Shown here in pieces: positions 1-10,240 of a stretch of DNA of 64,000 bases. The stretch comes from Brachyhypopomus gauderio (Eukaryota > Chordata > Actinopteri > Gymnotiformes > Hypopomidae), in assembly GCF_052324685.1 (NCBI RefSeq), contig NC_135223.1, positions 12,127,610 through 12,191,609 on the forward strand, written 5' to 3'. The translations under genes were made by a program, and so were the position numbers. The notes beneath the pieces are model-generated. The model did no database searches. It saw nothing but the letters and a program-made list of their open reading frames with translations, and was not told where the DNA came from. Each line of letters begins with the position of its first letter. Position 1 is the stretch's first letter.

Positions 1-327
1 GTATTAACTCTTATGAAGAGTGATTAATCACAATTAACTGCAAAGTCATTCTCCATCATGAAAATTATTGCATTCCAGCCATTGCATTACAGCCCTAAAA
101 TTACCTGCTAACATAATTTCAGTGATTCTCATTATCTCAGGAGAAAAGTTATTGAGGACAAGACAGCTGATATCATTCTGCCATGTTGATTAGAAGAGCA
201 AATTGGTTAATTTAAAAGTGTAGTGGTGCTTTTACATTTTCTTCTGTTAACCATGATTTTGCATTGCATTGCAAATCAACCATTTATCGAATCATCAAGA
301 ACTTCAAGGAGAGTAGTTCAATTGTAG

Positions 328-880
328 TTAAGAAGGCTTCAGTTCACCAAAGAAAATCAAGCAAGCGTTAGGACCATCTCCTAAAGAGGATGCAGTTACG
401 AGATCGGGTTCACCATCAGTGCAGATCTGGCTCAGGAATGGCAGAGGGTAAGTGAGTGAATCTGAACGCACAGTGAGATGAAGGTTTTTGGAGGATGGCT
501 TGGGGTGGAGAAGGGCAGCAAATAAGCCATTTCTCTCCAAAAACAACATCATGGACAGATTGATATTCTGCAGGAAGTATAGAGATTTGATTGGAGAGGA
601 TTGGGGCAAAGTTATTTTCTCTGACAAAGCTCCCTTCAGACTGTTTGGGACATCTGAAAAAATGACTGTCCAGAGAAGAAAAAGTGAGTTTCCATAACTC
701 CTGTGTCATGCCAACAGTGAAGGATCCAGAGATGATTCATGTGTGGGGTTGCTCCTCATCCAGGGGAGTGTGTTCTCTCAAACATTTGTCTAAAAACACC
801 GTCATAAATAAAGGAATGGTATCAAAACATCTTCCAAGAGCAACTTGGAGTGATAACCATGTGGCTCTGTGAACAAAACA
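328..880 (+). pseudogene. Tc1 transposase fragment
   Basis: Pieces of a Tc1 transposase lie in more than one frame. At 488-697 the peptide contains GRRAANKPFLSKNN-like sequence and VIFSDKAPFRLFG, the block around the first catalytic Asp. The next piece (684-872) contains HVWGCSSSRGV, the following conserved block. Frame changes and stops show it is dead. The part with the last acidic residue lies beyond the LTR insertion, near 2760-2880, where NPLRTCGQ-like remains of the usual NPIENLW block are seen. Confidence 0.75.
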
Positions 881-912
881 TAAAAATTTTGGGTCTGTTG
901 ACAGAAACTCTA

Positions 913-1252
913 TGTGACGTTTGCGTGCTGGGCGATGGACGAGGCACAGAGTCCAACGTTGTGCACAAACAACACTTTTATTCTTTTCTCACAAATAGCG
1001 CAACAGCACACGAACAACGTAGAAACATATAACGCAGAGAGACTCAAACAAAGACAAGCACGGGACACTGCGTGAACGCACACTAAATAGACAGACCACA
1101 TAATCCCCGCGTGGTGACGAGACAAGCCACAGGTGAAACTGATTAACACACGGACACAACCACACCCACGAAGATGCACAGACGCAGACGACTAGACGCA
1201 GATGACATAAACACACGCCCAAAGGGGTGGGGTCGGGAGCTGTACCGTGACA
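913..1252 (-). repeat. LTR (family C), 340 bp
   Basis: It begins tgtgacg and ends ccgtgaca on the plus strand, so on the minus strand it runs TGTCACG...CGTCACA. It closely resembles the solo LTR at 57284-57622 (339 bp), sharing a tract around 'attaaatagacagaccaca'. It is the 3' LTR of the element at 912-2752. Confidence 0.75.
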
Positions 1253-2176
1253 GAGCCCCTCACCAAGGGCACTACCCGTCCCAGGGTGCCAACAGAAATG
1301 AATGCCCCGAATCCACACCGATGGGCGGATCCGGAGCCTTCAGTCCTGTCTGGGAGATGACCGCCCTCGGTGGAGAATCCGCCACGAACAGCCTAAAACA
1401 CCCTCCCTGGGAAGACAGGGGAAAACACATTAGACCCAACAAATGGAACATTCACAAACACACACACAGGGACATTGATAAACAGAGGCACAAAAGGGAA
1501 AAGGGGATTCGGGACACACACGGAGATGGACACGAACACCGGAACAGACATGTACAAAAACGGAGCCAGGCTTCGCGCCTGGAGGATGCCTGTCAGAAGT
1601 GCAAACGCTCCGGTGGCTGCTGGCAGGGGTGAGAACAGCTGCAGGCACTGCGGTGGGCGGTCCTCCTGCCGCCTTCGCCGCAAACCCTCCGCTGGGTGTG
1701 GTGCGGTTGGCGGACGGTCCTGCAGCCGTGTCGGTGGGCGCGTCACTGGCTTCTTTGGAGACCCTCGGAGGGCGCGATGCAGGGTAGGCCTGCTGACGCT
1801 CGCTCTCCTTTCTCCGAGGACCCCACCAAGGCACTTCGCCCTCTCCTGACGGTGTGAGCTGCTTCCTCTATCTCCATCTCCTCCTCACCGCCTTGGCTCC
1901 AACTCATGGGCTCCACCGGGCTCAACCCGAGTGTAGTCCATGGCGCTTTCCTTGGAGCTCTCGGGGGACACGCCTTCTCTCGTATCCTTCCTCCCCCTCA
2001 CGGTCGAGGCGGAGTACTCTGAGGGGGCCGGGCTCCCCTCCTCCTCCTCGAATTCGCGATCCGAGCACTCGGACGGAGGTTGGCTATACTCCTCTTCCCT
2101 ACCGTAACACTCGGTAGGCACCGAGTAATCGGACGTCGTTCTCCTCCTCCTCGCCGTAGTAGACGGTGGGGGTGGA

Positions 2177-2719
2177 TCACTCTGACGGAGGGGGGCTGAC
2201 GTCTTCTTCCTCCTCACTGTAATACATCGTGGGGGCGGAATACTCCCTCTCCATCGCATTCAGTGGGAGAGTGCTGGGACGGCGCATAGCTGGCTCCACC
2301 GTCCGTCTCTTCCTCTTCATCACTCCCGAATTCGTATCCACCATTCCCGCATATACTACTGGAGGGTCCTCCTTGCCATCCTCCAAGCCTGCCAGGGGGG
2401 AGGACTCTCTTCTCATGGCGCAGAGACCTTCTCTCCACACCGCCTGAAAGAAGAGGTCTTCTCTCCTCTCCTCTTCGGGGTGTGCCAGGGTCAGAGGGCT
2501 GTGCCTCTCACTCCAGACCCTCTGTGTGGCCAGCCGGTGGCTTTCTGCTTCTGCCTCCATCTCAGCCGCCTGAGCCAGACGCAGCAGGCTCGCGCAAATG
2601 GGGTCCTGCTGCATCTCCACCACTGGCACCACTGGCACCTGGCGACGGGCAGGGGAAGAGGCGTGATGGTGTTTGCTCACTCTCTTCCCCTTCTTGGCGC
2701 GGGACGCACAGCCTGGCAT
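2177..2719 (-). CDS. LTR-element internal ORF, Pro/Glu-rich, unknown function
   Basis: This is a 180-residue open frame near the 5' end of the LTR element. The first third is basic (AKKGKRVSKHHH); the end is acidic with a repeating pattern of Tyr/Ser-rich, EEEE and PPPSE segments. The pattern continues in another frame at 1885-2259 (PPSECSD, EEEEGSPAPSEYS), so a frameshift near 2180-2210 probably splits one longer protein. No retroviral domain (zinc knuckle, protease, RT) is recognisable. It may be a divergent structural protein of the element or a captured sequence; function unknown. Confidence 0.4.
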   Translation of the reverse strand: MPGCASRAKKGKRVSKHHHASSPARRQVPVVPVVEMQQDPICASLLRLAQAAEMEAEAESHRLATQRVWSERHSPLTLAHPEEERREDLFFQAVWREGLCAMRRESSPLAGLEDGKEDPPVVYAGMVDTNSGVMKRKRRTVEPAMRRPSTLPLNAMEREYSAPTMYYSEEEEDVSPPPSE

Positions 2720-3093
2720 GTCTTGGTCGGCTCGTCTTTCTGTGACGTTTACACTCTACAGATCTCAAATCCATTGAGAACCTGTGGTCAGTCATCAAAG
2801 AGAGGGTGGACGAACAAAAACCCAGAAACTCTGATGAACTCCAAGCACTGATTAGGCAAGAATGGGTTGTCGTCACTCTAGATTTTGCCCACAAGCTGAT
2901 ATCCATGCCGATGTCTTAAAGAAGACTTGGGTCAACACTGTAAATATCTTTTTTTAAACTCCATGTATTTAAAAAAAAAGAAAAGAAAACAATACTGACA
3001 ATACATCCGACAAACGGTCCAAAAACTGAGCCAGCAAACATTGTGAAAACCAAAATTTGTGCCATTCTCAAACTTAGGCCACAACTGTACAGT

Positions 3094-3790
3094 TGAGAAA
3101 AATGTCAATGTTTTAGAATTATCTGGATATCTGCATGTTTACTAAAATATGGTCGGATTTTAGTCTAAGTCAAGATAAAGACTGCAGAATAAAAACAATA
3201 CTTTTGTTTAGAAAAATAGCCTGTGGTAAACATTATGATACAGAGTTAATGAGTTTCATCTCAATATAACAATGACATCCGTCACGGTGGGTCGGCCAGG
3301 AGGCCACCAGAGGGCGCGTGCATCTACTCGCTCACGCACCTTGCACACACCCCCAGCACTAGGTCACTACCCAGTTCCTCGTCACCAAATTATTAACAAC
3401 TGTGTGTTGTCAGTGTGCACTCCTTTTTATTCCCACAGGTCGTGCAGTCCAGTGCTGCACATTCCTCGAGGACTAAGCGTCTCCGTAGTAGCTGCACACT
3501 GCTGTGCTCAAGGAAGAGACTCCTCTTTATTATGCTTGTTCATTGCTCTTTTGAGTAGAGCATTTTGCTTAACCTGTTTGCTTCGTGCTCTTTACTTTGT
3601 ATTTCGGTCACCGAGAATAAAAGCCCTGACCAGTAACCAGTGCTTCTGGCCGCCTCTATACCCCCCGTCACAACATCAAAATAACTCTCAGTGTGAATCT
3701 AAAATGGATATCACAGTGAAACTGGAGATTTCATAATGAACTTAATTCTTCCATAATATACTCAGTTAAGATCACACACCTAATTTGAAA
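3094..3790. repeat. Repeat block copy 1 (interrupted by a solo LTR)
   Basis: One of five related blocks of about 300 bp that share the strings 'ataaagactgcagaataaa', 'gttaatgagtttcat' and 'gaaactggagatttcataa'. The LTR at 3280-3672 splits this copy. Its microexon-like site near 3206-3220 has lost the splice donor (GTAAG became AAAAG). The blocks lie downstream, in minus-strand sense, of V-set exons and probably derive from the transmembrane/cytoplasmic exon region of the receptor gene. Confidence 0.6.
3280..3672 (+). mobile_element. Solo LTR (family A), 393 bp
   Basis: It is flanked by the 5-bp duplication acatc (3275-3279 and 3673-3677). It starts cgtcacggtgg and ends ccccgtcaca; the expected starting TG reads CG here, which a single T-to-C change explains. 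A polyadenylation signal (aataaa) lies near 3617. It interrupts a repeat block whose uninterrupted versions are at 4000-4315 and 4722-5040. The same family is found at 62965-63368. Confidence 0.8.
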
Positions 3791-3960
3791 AAATTGCTTT
3801 AATTATGCAAATTACAAGTAGTCGACTACTTTTTTGAACAACTAGTAGACTAGTAAAAAAATACTAGTAGTGCAACCCCTATTATAGATCACCACACCCA
3901 CTATGTAGACTAACACCTCATCCACAATACAGACTCACACCACACCCTCTATACAGACTA
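3785..3960. repeat. hAT-end fragment and short 22-bp minisatellite
   Basis: At 3800-3880 lies an AT-rich sequence with 'agtcgactacttttttga' and the hAT-like end 'gtgcaacccct'. Related pieces are at 4320-4390 and 29835-29930. It is followed by about three copies of a unit like 'acacccactatacagacta'. No coding content. Confidence 0.5.
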
Positions 3961-3999
3961 ACGCTCATGTTTTTTGTCATCTACCTATATAGAGGTGTA

Positions 4000-4315
4000 A
4001 AGGATATTTGTGAACATTTGTGATCAGAATTTCTGCATGTTTCATAAATTATGGTTTAACTTTAATCTACGTCATGATAAAGATTGCAGAATAAAAACAA
4101 TACTTACATTTACGTTTAAAAGAACTGGCTTCAGTGGTGAAAAAAACAGTAGATGAGAGTTAATGAGAGTTTCATTTCAACATTGCAAGCAGCAACAATC
4201 ACATCAAAATAACCAAAATCAGCCTGAAACAAAAATGGATATCACAGTGAAACTGCAGATTTCATAATGAACTTAATTCTTTCCTAATAAACTCAAAGTT
4301 AAGATCACACCCCTA
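4000..4315. repeat. Repeat block copy 2
   Basis: Uninterrupted copy of the ~300-bp block. It contains the 21-nt microexon candidate at 4108-4128. It serves as one of the pre-insertion references for the LTR in copy 1. Confidence 0.65.
4108..4128 (-). CDS. 21-nt microexon candidate
   Basis: On the minus strand a pyrimidine-rich acceptor (tttttttcaccactgaag) is followed by 21 nt and then the strong donor GTAAGT. Seven-residue exons are a known feature of butyrophilin genes, where they encode a heptad segment between transmembrane and cytoplasmic parts. Its position downstream of V-set exons fits. Splicing is inferred only from the sites. Confidence 0.35.
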
Positions 4316-4389
4316 ATTAAATTTTTTTGCCTTAATTATGCAAATTACAACTAGTTCACTAGTAGACTAGTAAAAAATACTAGTCATGC

Positions 4390-4700
4390 AAACCCAACTA
4401 TATAGACTATCACTACACCCACTATAAAGACTATCACCACACCCACTATACAGACTAACACCACGACCACTATACAGACCAACACCACGCCCACCATACA
4501 GACCAACACCACGCCCACCATACAGACCAACACCACGCCCACCATACAGACCAACACCACGCCCACTATACAGACTAACACCTCACTTACAATACAGATG
4601 AACACCACAACCAGTATGCAGACTAACACACACACTCTACAAACTAAACACCACACCCACAATAAAGACTAACACCACACCCACTATACAGACTAACGCT
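4390..4700. repeat. 22-bp minisatellite
   Basis: About 13 tandem copies of a unit like 'accacgcccaccatacagac'. Related arrays lie at 3890-3960, 24985-25085 and 29930-30045, always close to the repeat blocks or Tc1 copies, so the array seems to have been duplicated with them. A Val/Cys-rich open frame on the minus strand is only a product of the repeat. Confidence 0.85.
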
Positions 4701-4721
4701 CATGTTTTTTGCCATCTACCT

Positions 4722-5040
4722 AAAAACATTTGTGAACATTTTAGAATGATCAGAATTTCTGCATGTTTCATAAAATATGGTCTAATCTACATCATGATAA
4801 AGCCTGCAGAATAAAAAACAATACTTACGTTTAGGTTTAACAAAAATGTCTTTAGTGGTGAAAAAAACAGTAGATAAGAGTTAATGACAGTTTCATTTCA
4901 ACATACAGTATGCAACAATCACATCAAAATAATCAAAATCAGCCTGAATCTAAAAAGGATATCACAGTGAAACTGGAGATTTCATAATGAACAGAATTCT
5001 TTCCTAATAAACTCAAAGTTAAGATCACACCCCTAATTTG
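4722..5040. repeat. Repeat block copy 3
   Basis: Third copy of the ~300-bp block, close to the first V-set exon. It contains the 21-nt microexon candidate at 4829-4849. From 5040 to 5287 nothing further is recognised; that stretch is the presumed intron following the V exon and is nearly repeated at 30395-30649. Confidence 0.65.
4829..4849 (-). CDS. 21-nt microexon candidate
   Basis: Acceptor ...ttcaccactaaag, 21 nt, then donor GTAAGT on the minus strand. Same arrangement as the sites at 4108 and 30186. The constant 21-nt length with divergent content is the main reason to suspect a real exon or a former one. Confidence 0.35.
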
Positions 5041-5287
5041 AAACAATGTTATGTTGTCATTTCTCTAATCATTGTTGAATTAACACTGGAAATGAAGTCT
5101 AGCTATTCAGTGTCATTCTGGTAAACTGTGGTAACTTATGGTGTGTGAAATGGGTTTAATATCAGTGTTTGTTTTTTCGAGTTAAAGCAGTATGTCACAC
5201 CTGTACATGCTTTTCTCAAGGACTCTGTACTGTGTGAATGGTCAGATGTAGAATATTATTTGCTGAATAACGTGAAAGTGGACTCAC

Positions 5288-5680
5288 TATGACAGACGAG
5301 ATAAACTGAAGTTTCCAATTTCTCATCTCCTGTAGTCACTTCACACCTGTAGTCTCCTTCATCAGACTCCTGAACATCTCTCAGAATCAGAGACACGTTT
5401 CCTCTCTGCAGCTCGTGGGTGATCAGACTCACTCTGCCCTCGTAGCCCCTCCCCTCAGTTACCTGATCATTCAGGTACAGGAAAACACAGTCTGTCCCCT
5501 TAAACCACCTGATCTCCATAGAAACAGCACTGGTTTCAGGAGACAAGTAGCACTGCAGGGTGGCTTCATCCCCACAGATGACCAGATATGACCCCTGGAA
5601 ACACATCGTAGTGCTCCTGCAGCTCTCTGGTGGAGACCCAGCATGTTTTACATCTTCCCATGTGGAGACCAATTTAAACT
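5288..5680 (-). CDS. V-set Ig domain exon, type A (butyrophilin/B7-like receptor)
   Basis: A 393-nt exon (131 codons), phase 1 at both ends, with acceptor TTTCTCTCAG and donor A|GTGAGT. It encodes one extracellular V-type Ig domain: first Cys in ATLQCYLSPE, core Trp in EIRWFKGTD, and second Cys in SDEGDYRCEV. The segment VTEGRGYEGRVSL is shared by all type A exons here. The family resembles teleost butyrophilin-like/B7 proteins, which are surface molecules of immune cells; the ligand is unknown. The type B exon at 6011-6394 lies upstream, so the two probably form a two-V-domain receptor. No transmembrane exon could be assigned with confidence. Confidence 0.8.
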
Positions 5681-6010
5681 CTGAGAGAAACACAGACATG
5701 CATTCATTCATTATAGTTCCTTAATACTATTAAACAATGGGCAACTAAGATGCTGTTTGAATACTCCAGTTCACAAGGGGGCAGTTTGGGAGTCAGTGCA
5801 CACACACTGCTCAGCTTCTTATGCTCCAGTAAGACAGAGATGAAGTGATTCAGGCACACATTAACCCTGCTGCCACATATTAGTATAATTATTATTTTAA
5901 TCACCTGAGGGCCACATCTTGTATTCTAAAACGTCTCTAATTTACACATTAATTACCTTTAATATGCATCACACAGAGGTCATAAACCTATTTACTACTT
6001 ATACACTCAC

Positions 6011-6394
6011 CTGATACATGCAGATGTATAACTGAGATTTCCTTTTTTTTATCTGTAAGAATTTCACATTTGTATTGTCCAGAATCTGTGACTTTAACAT
6101 CTTTTAGTAGCAGAGACACATCTCCATTGATCCATGTGTGTTCACCGAGTTCCACTCTGCCTTCATAGCCCCGCCCCACAGTCACCTGACACAGGTAAAC
6201 ACGGTCCATCTCCTTCCACCACCTGATCTCCCTGGCAACTTTCCTGATTTCCGGTGGGAGGTGGCAGGTCAGGGTGGTGTCCTCTCCAACGGAGACACGG
6301 ACTGTGAGAAACTCAGTTGAACCAAACGTGTGACTGGGAGATTCAGGCCTACACGTAGAGGGCGCCATGGGGCTGGACACTGTGCCAAGAATCT
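6011..6394 (-). CDS. V-set Ig domain exon, type B
   Basis: A 384-nt exon (128 codons), phase 1/1, acceptor catgacag and donor TCAG|GTGAGT. Landmarks are TLTCHLPPE (first Cys), EIRWWKEMD (Trp), GRGYEGRVEL and SGQYKCEI (second Cys). Type B differs from type A by WWKE in place of WFKG and by the CQVTVG loop, which adds another Cys. The frame stays open upstream of the acceptor to a Met followed by a hydrophobic stretch (VVYVLIYMLTIRCLF), so this could instead be a first exon with a signal peptide; in the 34-kb copy that upstream stretch has stops, so splicing is preferred. Confidence 0.78.
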
Positions 6395-6449
6395 CTGTCA
6401 TGAAAAGACAACGGATGGTTAACATATATATCAGAACATACACAACCAC

Positions 6450-6740
6450 AAAAACCCAAAAGACACTTGAAGATGAGAAGATGAAAAGTCAGAATGATTC
6501 AACACTAGGATGACAAACATGTTCTAGAACACATGCTTTTTCTCACCTTACTTTCTCTAGAAAATTATACAAAATAAAAAAAATATATTAAAGGAAAAAC
6601 TAAGCAGACGAACAGCTCAGAACTGCCGATTTTGCTTCCATGAGGCTTATCAATTACTTTTTAATAGATTTTTGATTGATGAAGATGAGAATAAATGTAA
6701 TTGGTACAGCTCCAAGACTTTTGGGATTTGTTTTTCATTT
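6450..6740. other. Intergenic/intronic, no gene seen
   Basis: This stretch is similar to 33440-33650 and 34500-34830, the matching positions beside the other type B exons. It therefore belongs to the duplicated receptor unit. No coding sequence is supported. Confidence 0.5.
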
Positions 6741-6927
6741 TGCTATCCATCCATCCACATCCACTTATCCAGGTTCGTGGGAGCAGCAGCCTAATTAAAG
6801 AGGCCCAGACGTCCCTCTCACCTCTTCCAGCTATTCTGGGGGGGAACACCAAAATGTTCCCAGGACAGCCGAGAGATATAATCTCTCCAGTGTGTCCTGT
6901 GTCTTCCCTGAGATCGCCCAGTTGGAC

Positions 6928-7045
6928 ATGAATGAATGTTCAATTTATATAGTGCCTTTCAAGATACACAAGGTCTCTTTAGAATTTTAACACAGGTACA
7001 ACTCTTACACAATAACACACCGGCGAGAAGCGGCAGCCAGTTGCG
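6928..7045. repeat. Short interspersed repeat
   Basis: About 118 bp inserted in the LINE remnant; absent from the paralogous position near 35030. A related copy is at 38637-38770 (shared strings 'gaatgaatgttcaattta' and 'accggcgagaagcg'). The family is common in fish; I do not know its class. Confidence 0.6.
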
Positions 7046-7210
7046 CACAGAATTGCAGACATGCCCAGAACACCTCAGCAGGGAGGAACCCAGGGAGCAT
7101 CTGGACCAGATGCTCAAACCACCTCAACTGGCTCCTGTCTACATGGAGGAGCAGCAGCTCTCCTGGATGACCGAGTTCCTCACCCTATCTCTAAGGGAGA
7201 GCGCAGACAC

Positions 7211-8000
7211 TGTAACGCCTAGCTCTGCCCCCCACTCCTATGTGCTTTCAGTTTCCGTCATCCTGGTCTGTGTGCTTGTGTTTTCCTTGTCCTAGTCCCG
7301 CCTTATTTTTGTCCCCATGGTTTCCCTTCAGTCTGTCACACCCTGTCATTATCAGTCTCACCTGTGTCCCATTAGTTTGCCCTGTTGTTTCCTGTATTTA
7401 ATCCTCTCTGTTTCCCCATTTCACTGTCGGTCATTGAAAGTAGTCTCCGTCGGTTCTTTGTACTCCCCTCGCGGTTCCCTCAGCTCGTTCTGCTTCTGTT
7501 ATTCTCGGTTTGTTTTTCGTATCCCATTTGCTTCTTTGTTTGTGCTTTCCATTGCCTTTGCCTTCCCTCCGCTCCTGTGTGTTTGGGTATTCGTATCTTA
7601 GTGTTGTGCTACAATGTTTTATTGGTTTCGGTTTTCCCTATTTTCTCTGTTGTAACGTTTTTATATTGGTATTTTGCTTCCTAGCATTTGTATGTTTAGT
7701 TTCCCCGTTATGTGGTTTACCCTTGTTTCTAGTTGGCATTCTACTCTTCCGTTCTCGTCTACGTTGTACACTTGGTTATTGATATTTGTACTTGTCACAT
7801 TGGTTCGTTATTGTAAGTTAGTATTTCTGTTCCCTGTTGTGGTTGCTGTGTCCTTGTTTGTGAACTCCCTAGTCATGTGTGCTCCCCGCTACCTAGTTTT
7901 TTTCCCCTTTTTTGTACTCTGTCTTGTTCATCTGAATAAATCATTTAAATCCTGCGATTGCATCAAACCTAGTACGTCAAGCCCCACTTCAATCGTAACA
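7211..8000 (+). mobile_element. Solo LTR (family B), 790 bp
   Basis: It starts TGTAACG, ends CGTAACA, and is flanked by the 5-bp duplication gacac (7206-7210 and 8001-8005). Near the 3' end is AATAAA (7936), as expected of an LTR polyadenylation signal. At the paralogous site (about 35178) the sequence reads straight through 'cccagacaccctgcaaag' with one gacac and no LTR. This is direct evidence of insertion after the segmental duplication. No internal region remains. The open frames inside it are chance frames. Confidence 0.93.
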
Positions 8001-8302
8001 GACACCCTGCAAAGGAAACTAATTTCAGCTGCTTGTGTTTGTGATCTCGTTCTTTCGGTCACAAGCTAGAGCTCATGGCCAAATGTGAAATTTGGAACGT
8101 GTATTGACCAGTAAATTGAGAGCTTGGCCGTTTGGTTCTCTTCACTACAACAGTCCGGTACAGAGTCTGCAACACTGCAGATGCCGCAGCATCGTTCCAC
8201 CCATCAACCTCCCATCTCATCCTTCCCTCAGTCACGGAAAAGGTCCAGTGTTCCACGACCAGGACAGAACCTGCGTTGTTCCTCTTGTAACTGAGATTCC
8301 CT

Positions 8303-8680
8303 CTAGTACCTGTCTGCTGCCTCCAGAGTCCCACAAGGCAGCCAGGCCCGGTAGGACCCTCTCTTTACCTGAGTGTCCAGGACAGACGGATGCAAGTCAG
8401 ACAATGCGACTACAAAATTGATCAGCAAACCACAGCCTAAGGTGTCCTGGTGCCATGTGCACTTATGGACACCCTTGTGATCGAACAGGGTTTTCGTTAT
8501 GGACAAACCATGACAAGAACAGAACTCCAATAACAGAACACCACTCGGGTTCAGATCGGGGAGGCCGTTTCTCCCAATCACCCCCTTCCAGGTCCTACTG
8601 TCATTGCCCACATGAGCATCAGAGTACCCCAGCATAGTGATGGCGTTTCCAGGTGGGGTAATTTCCAGCTTCCCCTCCAA
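8303..8680 (-). pseudogene. LINE endonuclease fragment
   Basis: 125 residues resembling the apurinic-endonuclease-like domain of RTE-type LINEs. Recognisable parts are [39 protein letters not shown] and [10 protein letters not shown]. The usual GDFNAHVG motif reads GYSDAHVG, so the active site is damaged. An almost identical copy is at 35236-35853. Confidence 0.75.
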
Positions 8681-8964
8681 GGACTCACACTATTTGGTGC
8701 ATGAGCATAAACACTCAGTTCCCATTCCTCAAACCTTTGGCGCAGGGAAGAAACCCTGTTCTCTACCGGGAAACACTCCACCACACAGTCAGAGAGCTAT
8801 ATCTAGTTGCTACCTCTCAGCGTCACGCACCAGCTAAGGCTCCACTCCAACCAGAGAGGTCACATTCCATGTCCCATGAACAAGTTTCCACTATTGCCTC
8901 TCCCACGTGGTGGTCCTATTTATGTTGCACCAATATTATCCACCAGAGGGCAGAGTAGAGCCTG

Positions 8965-9605
8965 CAGGTTTTAGTCAGAGGTTCTAACATACTTGGTCCC
9001 AATGAAAGATGATGGAACTACCTAGGCCACTTATTACTGAGGCCACATGGAACCTTGTTCAGAAGGTGGTGTCTTGTTAAAAAGTGCTGTAAAAATAATG
9101 CAAGAGGAAAAGACACCCTGGGTGAGGCAGGTCTGTATAGAATTCCAGGTGGTAGATTATTTCCCTGAGTTAAAGTGCAGAGTACTGAAGACCCTGGATG
9201 GGAATGAGAACTGTATTTAGAAGTAGTTTCTTCTTCTTTTTTTAGCACTCACCCGATGTTTTAGATCCACTTTTTTTCTGAAATGAAGATGAATTGAGTC
9301 TTCAGTGTGTTAAGTTCAAACCAAAATGCTAAACAAGAATAATTTCCAGGTAAATGTTAGAAATGCCAGAGAGAGTGAGATCTTCCTCTTACCTGTGCCT
9401 CCATCCTCTCTGCTGTGACCTCACATCCACAGACAGCTGAGCACAGTGCCTTAGACAGCAAGAAGAGCCCTAGGCGACGGTCTGAGTTTGGTTGAGATTC
9501 TCCTTTACTTTTTATTCTGTTTAAGAAAGTGAAAATGACAACAAACAGGTCATCTTCTCCCTGGAGTGGCAGACAAGGAATTATTTTTGTCTTCCAAACT
9601 GAAAA
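8965..9605. other. Duplicated unique sequence with exon candidates
   Basis: Nearly identical to 36200-36840. On the minus strand it holds an acceptor followed by an A-rich exon candidate ending near 9255 and, further upstream, a donor-containing stretch at 9393 (GGCACAG|GTAAGAG). In this copy the A-run has 7 A (24-25 nt to a donor), while the right copy has 6 A and an exact 24-nt candidate. No protein family is recognisable. Confidence 0.35.
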
Positions 9606-10240
9606 ATAAGATAAGATAAGATAGCCTTTTATTATCCCACATGGGGAAATTGTGGTGTTACAGCAGCTTAGAGAGCATACAAAAAGGAGTTAAACTTCAC
9701 AGTTTAAAGAATACTGCACAAGTTTCGATAAATTATGATGGGTTACGAAAAAAGAAAATTGTGTACATTATTTACAAATTACAGTCTTCTGTTTATGATT
9801 TGGGGCAGTGCTGGTTGTATAGTCTGACAGCAGAAGGAAGAAACGAGCTTTGATGTCTTTCCTTAGAGCAATGTGGATGGAGAAGTCTGTTGCTGAAAGA
9901 GCTGCCAAGTGCGACCACGGTTTCATGCAGTGGGTGATCGCTGTTCTCCCTTAGAGATGACAGCTTGGTCATCATCCTTCTCTCCCCCACTGCTTCCACC
10001 GAGTCCAGTGTGCAGCCCAGAACGGAACTCGCCTTTCTGATTATTTTGTCCAGCTTTCTCCTATCTGTTGCAGTAATTCTACTGCCCCAGCAGACAATAC
10101 CATAGAAAATGGCAGATGCTACCACAGACTCATAAAAATAGTTCAGAAGAGACCCCTGTATTCCAAAGGAACGAAGCCTTCTTAACAGATAGAGTCTGCT
10201 CTGGCCTTTCTTATACAGGGCCTGTGTATTGTCCGTGTAT
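9606..10240 (-). mobile_element. L2/CR1-like LINE 3' end with RT C-terminus
   Basis: A minus-strand frame at 9793-10125 shows the end of a LINE polyprotein (AIFYGIVCWGS, DRRKLDKIIRKA, FLPSAVRLYNQH), followed by a 3' tail of TCTTA repeats near 9605-9625. It is absent from the paralogous position (about 36838), where the flanks join directly. It is therefore a second insertion younger than the duplication. Confidence 0.8.

Larger units (their letters stand above)
912..2752 (-). mobile_element. LTR retroelement, non-autonomous, 5' LTR missing
   Basis: A 1.84-kb insertion in the Tc1 copy, flanked by the 5-bp duplication actct (907-911 and 2753-2757). Read on the minus strand it has an internal region with a proline/glutamate-rich reading frame, a purine-rich tract (GGTGAGGGGCTC) and one complete LTR at 913-1252. 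On the other side only about 10 bp of LTR end (tgtgacgttt, 2741-2750) remains, so the 5' LTR was lost or never made. No reverse transcriptase is visible, so it would need enzymes from elsewhere. Confidence 0.65.
1..3087 (+). mobile_element. Tc1-like transposon copy A, split by an LTR element
   Basis: The copy starts upstream of the window and ends at 3087 before a TA dinucleotide; the right terminus reads ggccacaactg. It matches the second copy at 25105-26373 along most of its length. It is decayed and split at 911/2753 by an LTR element. The left piece covers 1-911 and the right piece 2753-3087. Assignment to Tc1 rests on the transposase fragments and the TA-flanked end. Confidence 0.85.
6740..8965 (-). 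mobile_element. RTE/Rex-like LINE remnant, copy 1
   Basis: On the minus strand the 5' part holds an endonuclease remnant (8303-8680) and the 3' end carries a (GGAT)n tail, seen as 'atccatccatcc' at 6744. The reverse transcriptase middle is mostly deleted. It is interrupted by a short repeat (6928-7045) and by a solo LTR (7211-8000). The corresponding copy at 34830-36225 lacks both. Confidence 0.7.

Noticed and set aside
4384..4662. Val/Cys-rich hydrophobic protein
   Set aside because: Frame produced by the 22-bp minisatellite.
7317..8069. Several long hydrophobic plus-strand frames
   Set aside because: They lie within a solo LTR that has an empty site in the paralogous block; composition is C/T-rich.
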